A DNA stretch of 64,000 nucleotides from Actinomycetota bacterium (GTDB taxonomy: Bacteria > Actinomycetota > Thermoleophilia > Miltoncostaeales > Miltoncostaeaceae): NCBI GenBank assembly GCA_963169235.1, contig CAUJCX010000024.1, positions 1-64,000 on the forward strand. Reading direction: 5' to 3'. Made by a program: the position numbers and the translations under genes. A model generated the notes under the pieces. It worked only from the letters and a program-made list of their open reading frames with translations, was not told the DNA's origin and ran no database searches. Below, in pieces: positions 27,010-35,392 of the stretch; positions within the stretch are counted from its first letter, which is position 1; the number at the start of each line of letters is the position of its first letter.

Positions 27010-28037
27010 CCCGCGTGCTGGTGCTGATGGGGGGGCGCAGCGGCGAGCACGACGTGTCGCTGGTGTCGGCCCGCGGCGTGGTGGACGCGCTCACGGAGGG
27101 CGGCTTCACGCCCGTGCCGGTGGTGATCGACCGGGAGGGCGCGTGGACCCGCGACGGCCGGCCGGTGACGCTCGGTCCCGGCGCGGGCGGCGTCGGGCGG
27201 CTGATCGACCTGGCCGACGGCAGCGTGGACGAGGTGGACGTGGTGTTCCCCGTGTTGCACGGCCCCAACGGCGAGGACGGCACCGTGCAGGGCCTGTGCG
27301 AGATGGCCCGCCTGCCGTACGTCGGCGCGGGCGTGGCGGCGTCGGCGGTGTCGATGGACAAGGCGCTGTTCAAGGCCCTGGCGATGGGACACGGCCTGCC
27401 CGTCGCGGAGGCCGTCGTGGTGAGCGCCGCCGACTGGGCCACGCAGCCCGACGCGGTCACCGCGGAGGTGGCGGCGTCCATCGGCTACCCGTGCTTCGTG
27501 AAGCCGGCCCGCATGGGCTCGAGCGTCGGCATCTCGCGGGTGTCGTCCCCCGACGGGCTCGACGAGGCCATCGTGCTGGCGCTGGCGGCCGACGACAAGA
27601 TCCTGATCGAGCGCGGCGTGACATCGCCGCGTGAGGTGGAGGTGGGCCTGCTGGGCACGCCCGGCGACCTGGTGACGTCGCCGCCGGGCGAGATCACGTA
27701 CGACGCCGAGTGGTACGACTACGAGACCAAGTACACGGACGGACGCGCCCAGGTGACCATCCCCGCCGCGCTCGACCCGGCGCTGGTCTCACGCCTGCAA
27801 GCCCTGGCGGAGGCCGCGTTCGAGCTGGTGGGATGCCACGGTCTGGCACGCGTCGACTTCCTCATCGCCCCCGACGGCGAGATCTTGCTGAGCGAGCTCA
27901 ACACCATGCCCGGGTTCACGCCCACCAGTGCGTTCCCGTCGCTGATGGCCCAGGCGGGCGTGCCCTACCCCGAGGCGGTGCGGCGCCTCGTGACCATGGC
28001 GATGGACCGCGCGGGCGCGCGCACCGCCACGACGTGA
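27006..28037 (+). CDS. ddl: D-alanine-D-alanine ligase
   Basis: A 343-residue ATP-grasp enzyme making D-Ala-D-Ala for peptidoglycan precursors. Signatures: MGGRSGEHDVSLVSA at the N-terminus, FPVLHGPNGEDGTVQG, GYPCFVKPARMGSSVGISRV, LARVDFLIAPDGEILLSELNTMPGFTPTS. All ATP and metal ligands (E and N in LSELNTMPG) are present. Its position inside the kinase/SEDS operon, overlapping pknB (ATGA) and the next gene (GTGA), is not the mycobacterial arrangement and links precursor supply directly to the signalling unit. Confidence 0.95.
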   Translation: MTRVLVLMGGRSGEHDVSLVSARGVVDALTEGGFTPVPVVIDREGAWTRDGRPVTLGPGAGGVGRLIDLADGSVDEVDVVFPVLHGPNGEDGTVQGLCEMARLPYVGAGVAASAVSMDKALFKALAMGHGLPVAEAVVVSAADWATQPDAVTAEVAASIGYPCFVKPARMGSSVGISRVSSPDGLDEAIVLALAADDKILIERGVTSPREVEVGLLGTPGDLVTSPPGEITYDAEWYDYETKYTDGRAQVTIPAALDPALVSRLQALAEAAFELVGCHGLARVDFLIAPDGEILLSELNTMPGFTPTSAFPSLMAQAGVPYPEAVRRLVTMAMDRAGARTATT

Positions 28038-28690
28038 CGGGCCCGCGGTGGGCGCGCGTGGGCGTGGTGGCCGACAGTCACGTCGGGGAGTACCGCGACG
28101 CACTGCCCGGCGGGGTGGCGGCGGCCCTGGAGGGCTGCGACGTGATCGTGCACGCCGGGGACGTGTCGGTGGCAGCGGCGCTGGACCCTCTGCGGGAGAT
28201 CGCCCCGGTCGTGGCCGTGGCCGGTGACCACGACCGCGGCGACGCCGCGCGCCTGCCGCGCATGGCCCGCCTGGACGTGGCGGGGTGCCGCATCGGCGTG
28301 ATGCACGGGTCGGTGGGCCGCCCGCTCGACACCGCCATCACCGTGGCGCAGTGCCTGGCGCCGGTCGCCCTGCCGTGGCGGCGCGTCGTGCACCGGGGCC
28401 TCAGGCGCCGCATGCCCAGCGTCGACGTGATCGTGTACGGCCACTGGCACGCCGTCACGTCCACCCGAGAGGACGGCGTGCTGATGGTGAGCCCCGGGGC
28501 GCTGTGCCCCTTGGGGAGCCTGGAGGGCGACGGGCGGGTGCGGCGCTCGCCCGCGGGCCTGGCCGACCTGGCGGTGCGGCGCTTTCGCCACGTCAACGGC
28601 ATCCGGCGGGGGCGTGGCCATGTGGCCATCCTCGACGTGACGCCCGACGGTCCGCGCGTCTCGCACGTCGCGGTGCCGGTGACGCCGTGA
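28034..28690 (+). CDS. YfcE-type metallophosphoesterase
   Basis: A 218-residue calcineurin-fold phosphoesterase. Metal ligands are visible in VVADSHVGE (D and H), VIVHAGDVS (GD), AGDHDRGD (the usual GNHD replaced by GDHD), VMHGSVGRP and YGHWHAV. The Asn-to-Asp change in GNHD removes a typical metal-bridging ligand, so activity may differ. Family members hydrolyse phosphodiesters; the substrate is unknown. GTG at 28034 overlaps the ddl stop and the stop overlaps the next gene, so it belongs to the operon. Confidence 0.82.
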   Translation: MTGPRWARVGVVADSHVGEYRDALPGGVAAALEGCDVIVHAGDVSVAAALDPLREIAPVVAVAGDHDRGDAARLPRMARLDVAGCRIGVMHGSVGRPLDTAITVAQCLAPVALPWRRVVHRGLRRRMPSVDVIVYGHWHAVTSTREDGVLMVSPGALCPLGSLEGDGRVRRSPAGLADLAVRRFRHVNGIRRGRGHVAILDVTPDGPRVSHVAVPVTP

Positions 28691-29544
28691 AGCGGCGGGG
28701 ACCGGTGGCGGTCGCGCTCGCGGTGGCGGCCCTGGCCGGGGCCTGCGGCGGCGGCCCCGCCGACGAGGTGGTGGCCCGTCACGTGGGCGATGCGTGCAAT
28801 GCGGCCGGCATCGAGCGCACCGGTGGGTTGCTGGCGGGGACGCCCAACCAGAACGACCTGCTGCGCATCCTGTCGCGGTACAACGCCCTGGACGCGCGGC
28901 TCGACGCCATCGACGCGCGCGGTGACGCGGCCGATCGCGTGGACCGCCTGCGCACCGCGCTGCTGGGCGTGCGCGACGGCTTCGCGCGCCTTTACGACGC
29001 GGCCGGCCAGCCACCCGGCGGCCGTACCCCGCAGCCGCCTGATGGAGGCCCCACCAAGCCGTTCGCCCGCCTGGCCCGGGCGGCCGCGGCGATGCCGGCG
29101 CCGTCGTGCGGGCCGGGCCCCATGGGCCAGGCCGGGTTCGAGCGCTTCTCCCGCCTGCTGGCGGCCGAGACCCGGCTGGCGGGCCCCACGGGGAAGTACA
29201 CCGTGGACGCCGGCCGCGCGTGTCGCCGGCTGCCGCGCTCACTCAGCCTGGAGCCGCGCCCGGCGCACCCCGGCCGGGCACGCGCCTGGGCGCTTGAGGT
29301 GCGCCAGGCGCTGCAGACGTTCGAGGCCGAGATGACGCTGATGGACCCGCCCCCCGCCGCCCGCGGCGCGCACCAGCGCGCGCTCGAGTACGTGCGCGCC
29401 GACATCGACCTGGTGGGCTCGTACGCCGACACCACCGGCACGAAGGCCCGCCAGGAACTCGTGGCCATGGCCGAAAGCCACGCGGGGATCGTGAAGGACA
29501 TCCGCGAGGCCATGGCCGACGCGGGGGTGGACTGCACCCGCTGA
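28687..29544 (+). CDS. putative lipoprotein of unknown function
   Basis: A 285-residue protein starting with a signal sequence and a lipobox-like end (VAVALAVAALAGACGGG); the residues before Cys (A-G-A) are a loose match. The mature part is mostly alpha-helical with several Cys and an internal Pro/Gly linker, and no domain is recognised. GTG at 28687 overlaps the phosphoesterase stop by GTGA. It is the last gene of the ten-gene run and converges on the recombinase pair with only 9 bp between the stops. Envelope location fits the operon theme. Confidence 0.7.
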   Translation: MKRRGPVAVALAVAALAGACGGGPADEVVARHVGDACNAAGIERTGGLLAGTPNQNDLLRILSRYNALDARLDAIDARGDAADRVDRLRTALLGVRDGFARLYDAAGQPPGGRTPQPPDGGPTKPFARLARAAAAMPAPSCGPGPMGQAGFERFSRLLAAETRLAGPTGKYTVDAGRACRRLPRSLSLEPRPAHPGRARAWALEVRQALQTFEAEMTLMDPPPAARGAHQRALEYVRADIDLVGSYADTTGTKARQELVAMAESHAGIVKDIREAMADAGVDCTR

Positions 29545-29553
29545 GGCGGGGCC

Positions 29554-30591
29554 CTACGACCCCCGCGGCGCCGGCGCCGGCGACGCGCGGGCCCGGGGGT
29601 GGGCACGATCGAAGTCGCTGCGCAGGTGCGCGGCGGTGACGTGGGTGTAGACCTCGGTGGTGACGGGCGACGCGTGCCCCAAATGAGCCTGCACGTAGCG
29701 GATGTCGATGCCCGACTGGATGAGGTGCGTGCCGCACGAGTGCCGCAGGGCGTGCGGGAACACCCGCCCGCCGTGGTCGGCGAGGCCCGCGCGGCGGGCG
29801 GCGGCGGTGACGATGCGCCAGACGTCCTGGCGCCCCAGGCGCCGCCCGGTGTGTGACACGAACACCGCGTCGGCGTCGCGGCGCCCGCCGGCGTGCGCGG
29901 CACGCAGCTCGGGCCGCCCCAGGCGCAGGTACGCCTGCAGTGCCCGCACGGCGGTGGCGGGCACGGCCACGGCGCGCGGCTTCGCGCCCTTGCCCATGAC
30001 GACCACGTGGGGGTCGGCGGGGTCGTCCAGGTGGCAGTCCGACACGTTGAGCCCCACGGCCTCGCTGGCACGCAGGCCGCAGCCGTACAACAGCTCCACC
30101 AAGGCAGCGTCGCGCGTTCCCCGAGGGCCGGGCCGGGCTGCCGCCTCGCACAGCATGCGCGTGGCCGACGGGGTCAGCGCCACCACCTCGCGGCGCAGCG
30201 CGTCGCGTCCCGCCGCGACCCCGGGTGGCTTCACGGCGGACGCCGGGTTGGCGACGCCGAAGGCCTGCGACGACCAGGCGCACAGGGCCCGCACCGCGGC
30301 GACACGGCGGCGGCGGGTGGACGGGCGCCCGGTGAGGCCGTCGCGCCACGCGTCGAACCAGCCGGGGCCCAGCGCGGCCAGCGCCGCGGCGGCGGCCCGG
30401 GCCGCCGGGTCGTCCTCCACCCCGAACGTGCGCCCCACCGCGTCGGCGTCGGGCAGGGCGTCGTCGCCCAGGCCCAGGGCGCCGGCCAGCACCGCCAGGT
30501 CGCGGGCGTATGCCGCGCGGGTGTTGGCGCTCGCGCGGGTCGACAGGAACCCCTCGGCCAGGCGCGCGAAGCCCGCGGGGTCGACGCTCAT
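29554..30591 (-). CDS. tyrosine recombinase (XerC/XerD-like), second of pair
   Basis: A 345-residue site-specific recombinase. The N-terminal SAM-like core-binding region (about 1-165) is longer than in most Xer proteins because of an Ala/Asp-rich insert. The catalytic domain keeps R (GCGLRASEA), K (GKGAKPR), HxxR (HALRHSCGTH), H (LGHASPVTT) and the Tyr nucleophile (VYTHV). The ATG at 30591 overlaps the TGA of the first recombinase (ATGA). Two adjacent, coupled tyrosine recombinases suggest a heteromeric Xer pair for dimer resolution at dif. Confidence 0.88.
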   Translation of the reverse strand: MSVDPAGFARLAEGFLSTRASANTRAAYARDLAVLAGALGLGDDALPDADAVGRTFGVEDDPAARAAAAALAALGPGWFDAWRDGLTGRPSTRRRRVAAVRALCAWSSQAFGVANPASAVKPPGVAAGRDALRREVVALTPSATRMLCEAAARPGPRGTRDAALVELLYGCGLRASEAVGLNVSDCHLDDPADPHVVVMGKGAKPRAVAVPATAVRALQAYLRLGRPELRAAHAGGRRDADAVFVSHTGRRLGRQDVWRIVTAAARRAGLADHGGRVFPHALRHSCGTHLIQSGIDIRYVQAHLGHASPVTTEVYTHVTAAHLRSDFDRAHPRARASPAPAPRGS

Positions 30592-31520
30592 CCGCGCGGG
30601 TGGCCGCGACGCAGCATGCCCTGGATGTCGCGGGTGGTGACCCCCGTGTAGCGCTGCGTGGTGGCCAGGCTGGCGTGGCCCAGCACCTCCTGCACCACGC
30701 GCAGGTGCGCGCCGTCGCGCCCGGGCGGCCCCTCCAGCAGGTGCGTGGCGGCGGCGTGGCGCAGCACGTGGGGGCCACCGGAGCGGCCGATGCGCCGCAG
30801 GCGGTCGTTGACGATGCGGTACACGGTGGAGCCGTCGAGCGGCCGGCCGGAGCGCGACAGGAACACCTCGTCCCGGGCGCGCCCGGCGTTCTCGGCCGCC
30901 ACCACCGGGCGGCCCTGGTGGATCCACTGGGCCAGCGCGGCGACGGCGGGCTCGGTGAGCGGCACGGTACGGGTGCGCCCGCCCTTGCCCGCCACGCGCA
31001 CGGTCTCGTGCTCGAAGTCGATGTCGCCGAGGGCCATGTCGCACGCCTCCTGGCGGCGCAGGCCCGACCCGTACAGCACCTCCACCAGCGCGCGGTTGCG
31101 CAGCGCGAGGGGGTCCAGGTCGTCGGCCTCGGCGGCGACGGGGCGCGACATGCCGGCCACCAGGGTCGCGGCCTCCGCCTGGCTGATGCGCGTGACCAGG
31201 GGCGCCGGCACCCGGGGGCGGGGGATGCGTTCGGGTGGCGTGCGCCCGGCGGGGAAGTGCGGGGCCAGCCACTCCCGGGCCGCGGTGAGGGCCCGCGCGC
31301 GGGTGGAGGCCGACCAGCCCAGGTCGCGCAGGGCCGCCTCAAGCGCCGATGGGGTGATGGCGGCGGGGCCGGGCACGCCGTGGGCGTCCATCCACTGGCC
31401 CAGCAGGCGGGCGTCTTTCAGGTACGCGCGGCGGGTGCGGGGTGACAGCACGCGGGGGCGGTCGCCCTGCCGCTGCAGGCGGGCGTCGAGGTCGGCCAGG
31501 GCGTCGTCCCACGAGGTCAC
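30588..31520 (-). CDS. tyrosine recombinase (XerC/XerD-like), first of pair
   Basis: A 310-residue recombinase of typical Xer length. N-terminal DNA-binding domain (about 20-120, RTRRAYLKDARLLGQWM); catalytic residues R (GSGLRRQEA), K (GKGGRTR), HxxR (HVLRHAAATH), H (LGHASLATT) and Tyr (RYTGV) are all present. The start is taken as GTG 31520, which overlaps the stop of the upstream kinase gene (GTGA); the AAGAGGAG before it is very close, so translation probably depends on coupling. The two recombinases share the fold but are clearly diverged from each other. Confidence 0.88.
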   Translation of the reverse strand: MTSWDDALADLDARLQRQGDRPRVLSPRTRRAYLKDARLLGQWMDAHGVPGPAAITPSALEAALRDLGWSASTRARALTAAREWLAPHFPAGRTPPERIPRPRVPAPLVTRISQAEAATLVAGMSRPVAAEADDLDPLALRNRALVEVLYGSGLRRQEACDMALGDIDFEHETVRVAGKGGRTRTVPLTEPAVAALAQWIHQGRPVVAAENAGRARDEVFLSRSGRPLDGSTVYRIVNDRLRRIGRSGGPHVLRHAAATHLLEGPPGRDGAHLRVVQEVLGHASLATTQRYTGVTTRDIQGMLRRGHPRG

Positions 31521-33070
31521 CTCCTCTTGTTCGGCACCCCCTTCACGGTTACCTCTTGCACGGTGGCCAGGTACTTGCCGTCGGCGTCGGGTTGCGGCGC
31601 CAGGCGAGTGATCCACAACAGCAGTTCGTTGGTGGCACCGGCGGCCAGCGGCACGTGCTGGGTGCCGCCCTTGAACGTGCCCTTGGCCAGCGGCGGGTCG
31701 GTGAACGGTGGCTGCCCGGCGTTGCGGATCTCGAACGTGGCGCCCGGGGTGTCGGACGTGATGCCCACCTCGGTGGGGCGGTAGCGGGCGGGCAGGGTCA
31801 GCTGCAGGCCGACGCCGTCCTTCGCGTAGCCACCGAAGTCGGGCGTGGTGCTGTAGCGCTCGGTCGACCATCCGGCGGTGATGCTGCCGTCGGTGGCGGC
31901 GTTGACCTGGTCGGGGTTCTCGGTCTTCTCCCCGTCGCCCTGGGGGTCGAACGACTGCACGTCGTCGATGGGGATGCGGGTCGCGGCGGGGGTGGGCGGC
32001 GGGCTGGGATCGCGCTCGTTGAGCGCCTGGTAGCCGACGTAGCCGCCGACGGCCGCCAGCAGCACGCCGATGCCGGCCGCCAGCTCGGTGAGCGAGCGGC
32101 GGCGCCGCGGCTGGACGCGGCGGCGGCGCTGGGTGTCGTCGGCGGCCGCATCGAGCTCGGGAGGGATGGCGAACGACGCCGTGTCACCCGAGTCGCGTTC
32201 CTCCAGGGCCCGGGCGAAGCGGGCGGCACTGTCGAACCGGTGGCTGGGGTGCTTGGCCGCCGCGCGCAGGGCACACGCGGCGACGTGGCTGGGGATGTCG
32301 GGGCGCACGCTGCGGGGGTCGGGCAGCGGGTCGCTGACGTGGCGCATGGCGACGCCCAGGAAGCTGTCGGCGGGAAACGGCAGCTTGCCGGTGAGGCATT
32401 CCCACAGCACGATGCCGAGGCTGTAGACGTCGGTGCGCCCGTCGATGGGTTGCCCCTCGGCCTGCTCGGGGGCGAGGTAGTCGCTGGAGCCCACCAGCAT
32501 GCCGGTGCGCGTGAGCCCCATGTCGTGGTGGCCCTCCATCAGGCGGGCGATGCCGAAGTCGGTGAGCTTGGCGGTGCCGTCCTTGGCCAGGAGCACGTTC
32601 TGCGACTTGATGTCGCGGTGCACGATGCCGTTGTGGTGGGCGTGGTCGAGCGCGCGGGCCACCTGCGCGCAGATGCGCACGGCGTCGGCGGGGTCGAGCG
32701 CCCCTTCGCGGCGGATGCGCGACTTCAGGTCTTCGCCGTCGACCAGCTCCATCACCAGGAACGGGCCCTCGTCGTCCTCGCCGCGGTCGAGCAGGTGTAC
32801 CAGCCCGGGGTGGGCGAGGCGGGCGACGGTCTCGGCCTCGCGGCGGAAGCGGTCGACGGCCTCCTGGTCGTCCAGCAGGCTGGGGCGCAGGCGTTTGAGG
32901 GCGACGGGGCGGTCGAGCACCGTGTCGTGGGCGCGCCACACCGTGGCCATGCCGCCGCGCCCGATCTGGCGCTCCACGCGGTAGCGCACCGTCGCCGTGT
33001 CGCTCAACGGTGTCGCCGGCCGGGTGGCGTGGTGGACGCGTTCACCGAGCCAGGATAGCCGCCTATTCAC
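31517..33070 (-). CDS. membrane Ser/Thr kinase with discoidin-like ectodomain
   Basis: About 517 residues. Kinase domain (about 28-290): GRGGMATV, K (VALKRL), HRDIKSQNVLL, DFGIA and YLAPEQAEG, all catalytic residues present. After an Arg-rich stretch comes one membrane helix (LAAGIGVLLAAVGGYVGY) and an extracellular region containing FDPQGDGEKTENPDQ, then GWSTERYSTTPDFGGYAKDGVGLQL, the discoidin-like fold also found at the C-terminus of actinobacterial MviN proteins. The start is uncertain: GTG 33070 gives the longest frame, but TTG or GTG codons about 65-80 bases inside are possible. It is coupled to two recombinases and divergent from a response regulator. Confidence 0.88.
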   Translation of the reverse strand: MNRRLSWLGERVHHATRPATPLSDTATVRYRVERQIGRGGMATVWRAHDTVLDRPVALKRLRPSLLDDQEAVDRFRREAETVARLAHPGLVHLLDRGEDDEGPFLVMELVDGEDLKSRIRREGALDPADAVRICAQVARALDHAHHNGIVHRDIKSQNVLLAKDGTAKLTDFGIARLMEGHHDMGLTRTGMLVGSSDYLAPEQAEGQPIDGRTDVYSLGIVLWECLTGKLPFPADSFLGVAMRHVSDPLPDPRSVRPDIPSHVAACALRAAAKHPSHRFDSAARFARALEERDSGDTASFAIPPELDAAADDTQRRRRVQPRRRRSLTELAAGIGVLLAAVGGYVGYQALNERDPSPPPTPAATRIPIDDVQSFDPQGDGEKTENPDQVNAATDGSITAGWSTERYSTTPDFGGYAKDGVGLQLTLPARYRPTEVGITSDTPGATFEIRNAGQPPFTDPPLAKGTFKGGTQHVPLAAGATNELLLWITRLAPQPDADGKYLATVQEVTVKGVPNKRR

Positions 33071-33123
33071 CGTGGGCCGAGGCGGGCGGGGTGCGCCCCG
33101 GCGATCGCCTGGCGCCGCGCCAC

Positions 33124-33129
33124 TACACT
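33124..33129 (+). promoter_or_regulatory. -10 box (TACACT) of a leaderless promoter
   Basis: TACACT, then 6 bases, then the ATG at 33136, without a ribosome site. The 65-bp gap is shared with the divergent kinase gene. Confidence 0.45.
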
Positions 33130-33135
33130 GGCGGC

Positions 33136-33888
33136 ATGGCCTCGCAGCACACCGTGCTCGTCGTGGAGGACGACGAGAGCATCGCCGAGTCGATGGCGCA
33201 TCACCTGGGCCGGGCCGGGTATCGCGTGCTGCGCGCGGGCGACGGCGCGCACGGTCTGCGGCTGTTCCGGCATCAGCGTCCCGACCTGGTGATCCTCGAC
33301 CTGATGCTTCCCGAGGTGGACGGCTGGCGGTTCACCGAGGAGATCCGCAACGAGGACGCCCGGGTGCCCCTGATCATGTGCAGCGCCCGCACCAGCGAGT
33401 ACGACCGGGTGCATGGCCTGGAGGTGGGGGCCGACGACTACATCAGCAAGCCGTTCTCGATGAAGGAGATGGTGGCGCGCGTCAACGCCCACCTGCGGCG
33501 GCGCGATCACGAGCGCCAGCCGGGCGGGCGCGGCCCTGTCGACGTTGAGGGCCTGCTGATCGATCCCGATCAGGTGCAGGCGTTCCACGACGGCGCGTCG
33601 GTGGGGCTGACGCCGCGTGAGTTCGAGGTGCTGTTCGCGTTGGCGCAGAGCGGCGGCAAGCCGATGGCCCGCAACCGCCTGTACCGCGACGTGTGGGGCT
33701 ACGAGATGCTGGCGGGCGACCGCTCGGTGGACGTGTTCGTGCGTAAGGTCAGGCAGAAGCTGGCGAAGGCGTGCCCCGAGCACACGTACGTGCAGACCCA
33801 CTACGGGGTGGGCTACCGCTTCGAGCCTGTGCCGCGGGAGCCCGGAGACGATCCCGGGGGAGCCTCGGAGGACTCTGGGGAGGCGTGA
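33136..33888 (+). CDS. OmpR/PhoB-family response regulator
   Basis: A 250-residue two-domain regulator. Receiver domain (about 5-125): VVEDDES acidic pocket, phospho-acceptor D55 (VILDLMLP), CSART, and K in YISKPF. The C-terminal winged helix (about 150-235) has GLTPREFEVLFALAQSGGK and RSVDVFVRKVRQKL. A Gly/Glu tail follows. It should activate transcription when phosphorylated, but no histidine kinase gene is adjacent; the neighbour is a Ser/Thr kinase, divergently transcribed. The start at ATG 33136 fits the leaderless -10 box. Confidence 0.92.
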   Translation: MASQHTVLVVEDDESIAESMAHHLGRAGYRVLRAGDGAHGLRLFRHQRPDLVILDLMLPEVDGWRFTEEIRNEDARVPLIMCSARTSEYDRVHGLEVGADDYISKPFSMKEMVARVNAHLRRRDHERQPGGRGPVDVEGLLIDPDQVQAFHDGASVGLTPREFEVLFALAQSGGKPMARNRLYRDVWGYEMLAGDRSVDVFVRKVRQKLAKACPEHTYVQTHYGVGYRFEPVPREPGDDPGGASEDSGEA

Positions 33889-34092
33889 GGTCGGGCGCGG
33901 TGGCCGCGTGTGGAGCCGGTGCCGCGCGCCCGTGGGCTATCTCGCGTTTCCCGCGACGCCTGGGCACACCACACCACTCCGTCAAACGCTGCCCAGCTAA
34001 CATGCCGGTGACCGCACCTCGTGCGGATCAAGAATTTGTGTATGTAGCAGTGATTTCCACCACTCCGGGAGTCGCGAAGGCAGAGTGCCGTG

Positions 34093-34449
34093 TCAATAGA
34101 AATGGTACGTGCGATCCATCCAGGTAACATTTCCGGCTTCGTACCCGACTCCAGGCAGCGCAATCACTAGCCGCGCTATGGGACTACCGCTCAGGATCAA
34201 AGCAATCTCTTTTTGCGTCTGAAGAATGGTTTGCACAGACGCTCCAATACATGCGGGAAGGCGGGACTGCTCCGACCAGTCATCCTCGTACACCACGCTA
34301 CCTGAAGAAAGAATCAGCGTCCAACCGACTTCCGAATTGATCTCCAGGACGCACCCATCGACGTCTATCGATACGCCTGAGACGCCCTTTCCGAGCCAGA
34401 CGGCTGCGATGTCAGCGTTGGCGAGATGTGGCCATGGAATCTGCGTCAC
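34093..34449 (-). CDS. small hypothetical protein in low-GC segment
   Basis: A 118-residue protein of unknown function. The composition is ordinary for a globular alpha/beta protein (LANADIAAVWLGKGVSGVSI, LEINSEVGWTLILSSGSVVY, EDDWSEQSRLPACIGASV) with no signal peptide. The DNA is about half GC, much lower than its surroundings, so it is likely acquired. The start is GTG at 34449 without a clear ribosome site. It stands 166 bp from the transposase remnant and could be a passenger of a lost mobile element. Confidence 0.55.
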   Translation of the reverse strand: MTQIPWPHLANADIAAVWLGKGVSGVSIDVDGCVLEINSEVGWTLILSSGSVVYEDDWSEQSRLPACIGASVQTILQTQKEIALILSGSPIARLVIALPGVGYEAGNVTWMDRTYHFY

Positions 34450-34615
34450 GGCGGCGGCAACGGGACGTGGGTATTGTGTTGCCCGCCGCTAGTCTTCCCC
34501 GTGGACGGATCAACACCCTGATAGCCCCTACCGGTCCACCGCTCCCACCGCCTGAGCTGGGCTGGGTTTGGCGAGGGCCGGGTTGGTTGGTTCACGCTTT
34601 TGGGCTGCTGGCGGT

Positions 34616-35390
34616 TCATGCGTGCTGCTCGTGGCGGGTGGTCTCGAACTCGGCGGGCGGCTGGTTGCCGATGGAGCTGTGGAGCCTGGTGTTGTTGTAC
34701 CAGCTGATCCAGGCGATGCTCGCGAACTCGAGGTGCCGCCTCGTGCGCCAGACGCGGTCGCTGATCAGCTCGGTTTTGAGGGTGTCGACGAAGCTCTCGG
34801 CCATCGCGTTGTCGTATGCGTCGCCGACGGTGCCGATCGAGGCGAGCACGCCGTGATCATCAAGGGTTCTGCGGGAAATCAAGGCTTGTGTACTTGGCTG
34901 CCGGCGTCGCTGTGATGGATCAGTTGGACGTCGGCGCCGATCTCGCGGGTCGCCAAGGCCATCCGCAGGGCGTCGAGCACGAGGGTGGTGCGCATGTCGC
35001 CGGCCAGTTGCCAGCCGACGATCTTGCGGCTGTAGGCGTCGAGCACGAAGCTCAGGAACACGGTGCCTTGCCAGCACCGCAGGTAGGTGAAGCCTGCGAC
35101 CCACAACAGGTCCGGGCCGGGGGCGGTGAACCTGCCCATCAACACGGTCCGGCGGGCGCCTGGCAGCCGTGTCGGGGACGGTGGTCCGCCATGGCGTGCC
35201 GCGCCGTTTTGCGCCTTCAAGGCCTGCCTGGCGCATCAGCCGCCTGACCCTGTCGCGGCCGACCTCGACGCCCTCACGCCGCAGTGCCCGCCACACACGA
35301 CGGTACCCGTAGGCGTAGTAGTTCGCCGCGCAGAAGCGCCTCGATGCGCCCCGAAAGCCGCTGATCCTCGACACGCCGCGCCGACCGCCG
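34616..35390 (-). pseudogene. IS3-family transposase (OrfB), frameshifted remnant
   Basis: Pieces of one IS3-type transposase lie in different frames: ANYYAYGYRRVWRALRREG and RDRVRRLMRQAGLEGAKRRG, then FTAPGPDLLWVAGFTYLRCW with DAYSRKIVGW and LIHHSDAGSQ, then ASIGTVGDAYDNAMAESFVDTLK and WYNNTRLHSSIG. Frameshifts are needed near 35130 and 34880 and probably near 35340. The first catalytic Asp (usually WVADFTY) is Gly here, while the second Asp and the Glu are kept. The 5' end is cut at a junction with a fragment of an MFS gene, and OrfA is absent. No terminal inverted repeats were found. Confidence 0.85.
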
Positions 35391-35392
35391 GC

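Noticed and set aside
34616-35390. Active insertion sequence
   Set aside because: Several frameshifts, loss of the first catalytic Asp, no OrfA and no inverted repeats found.
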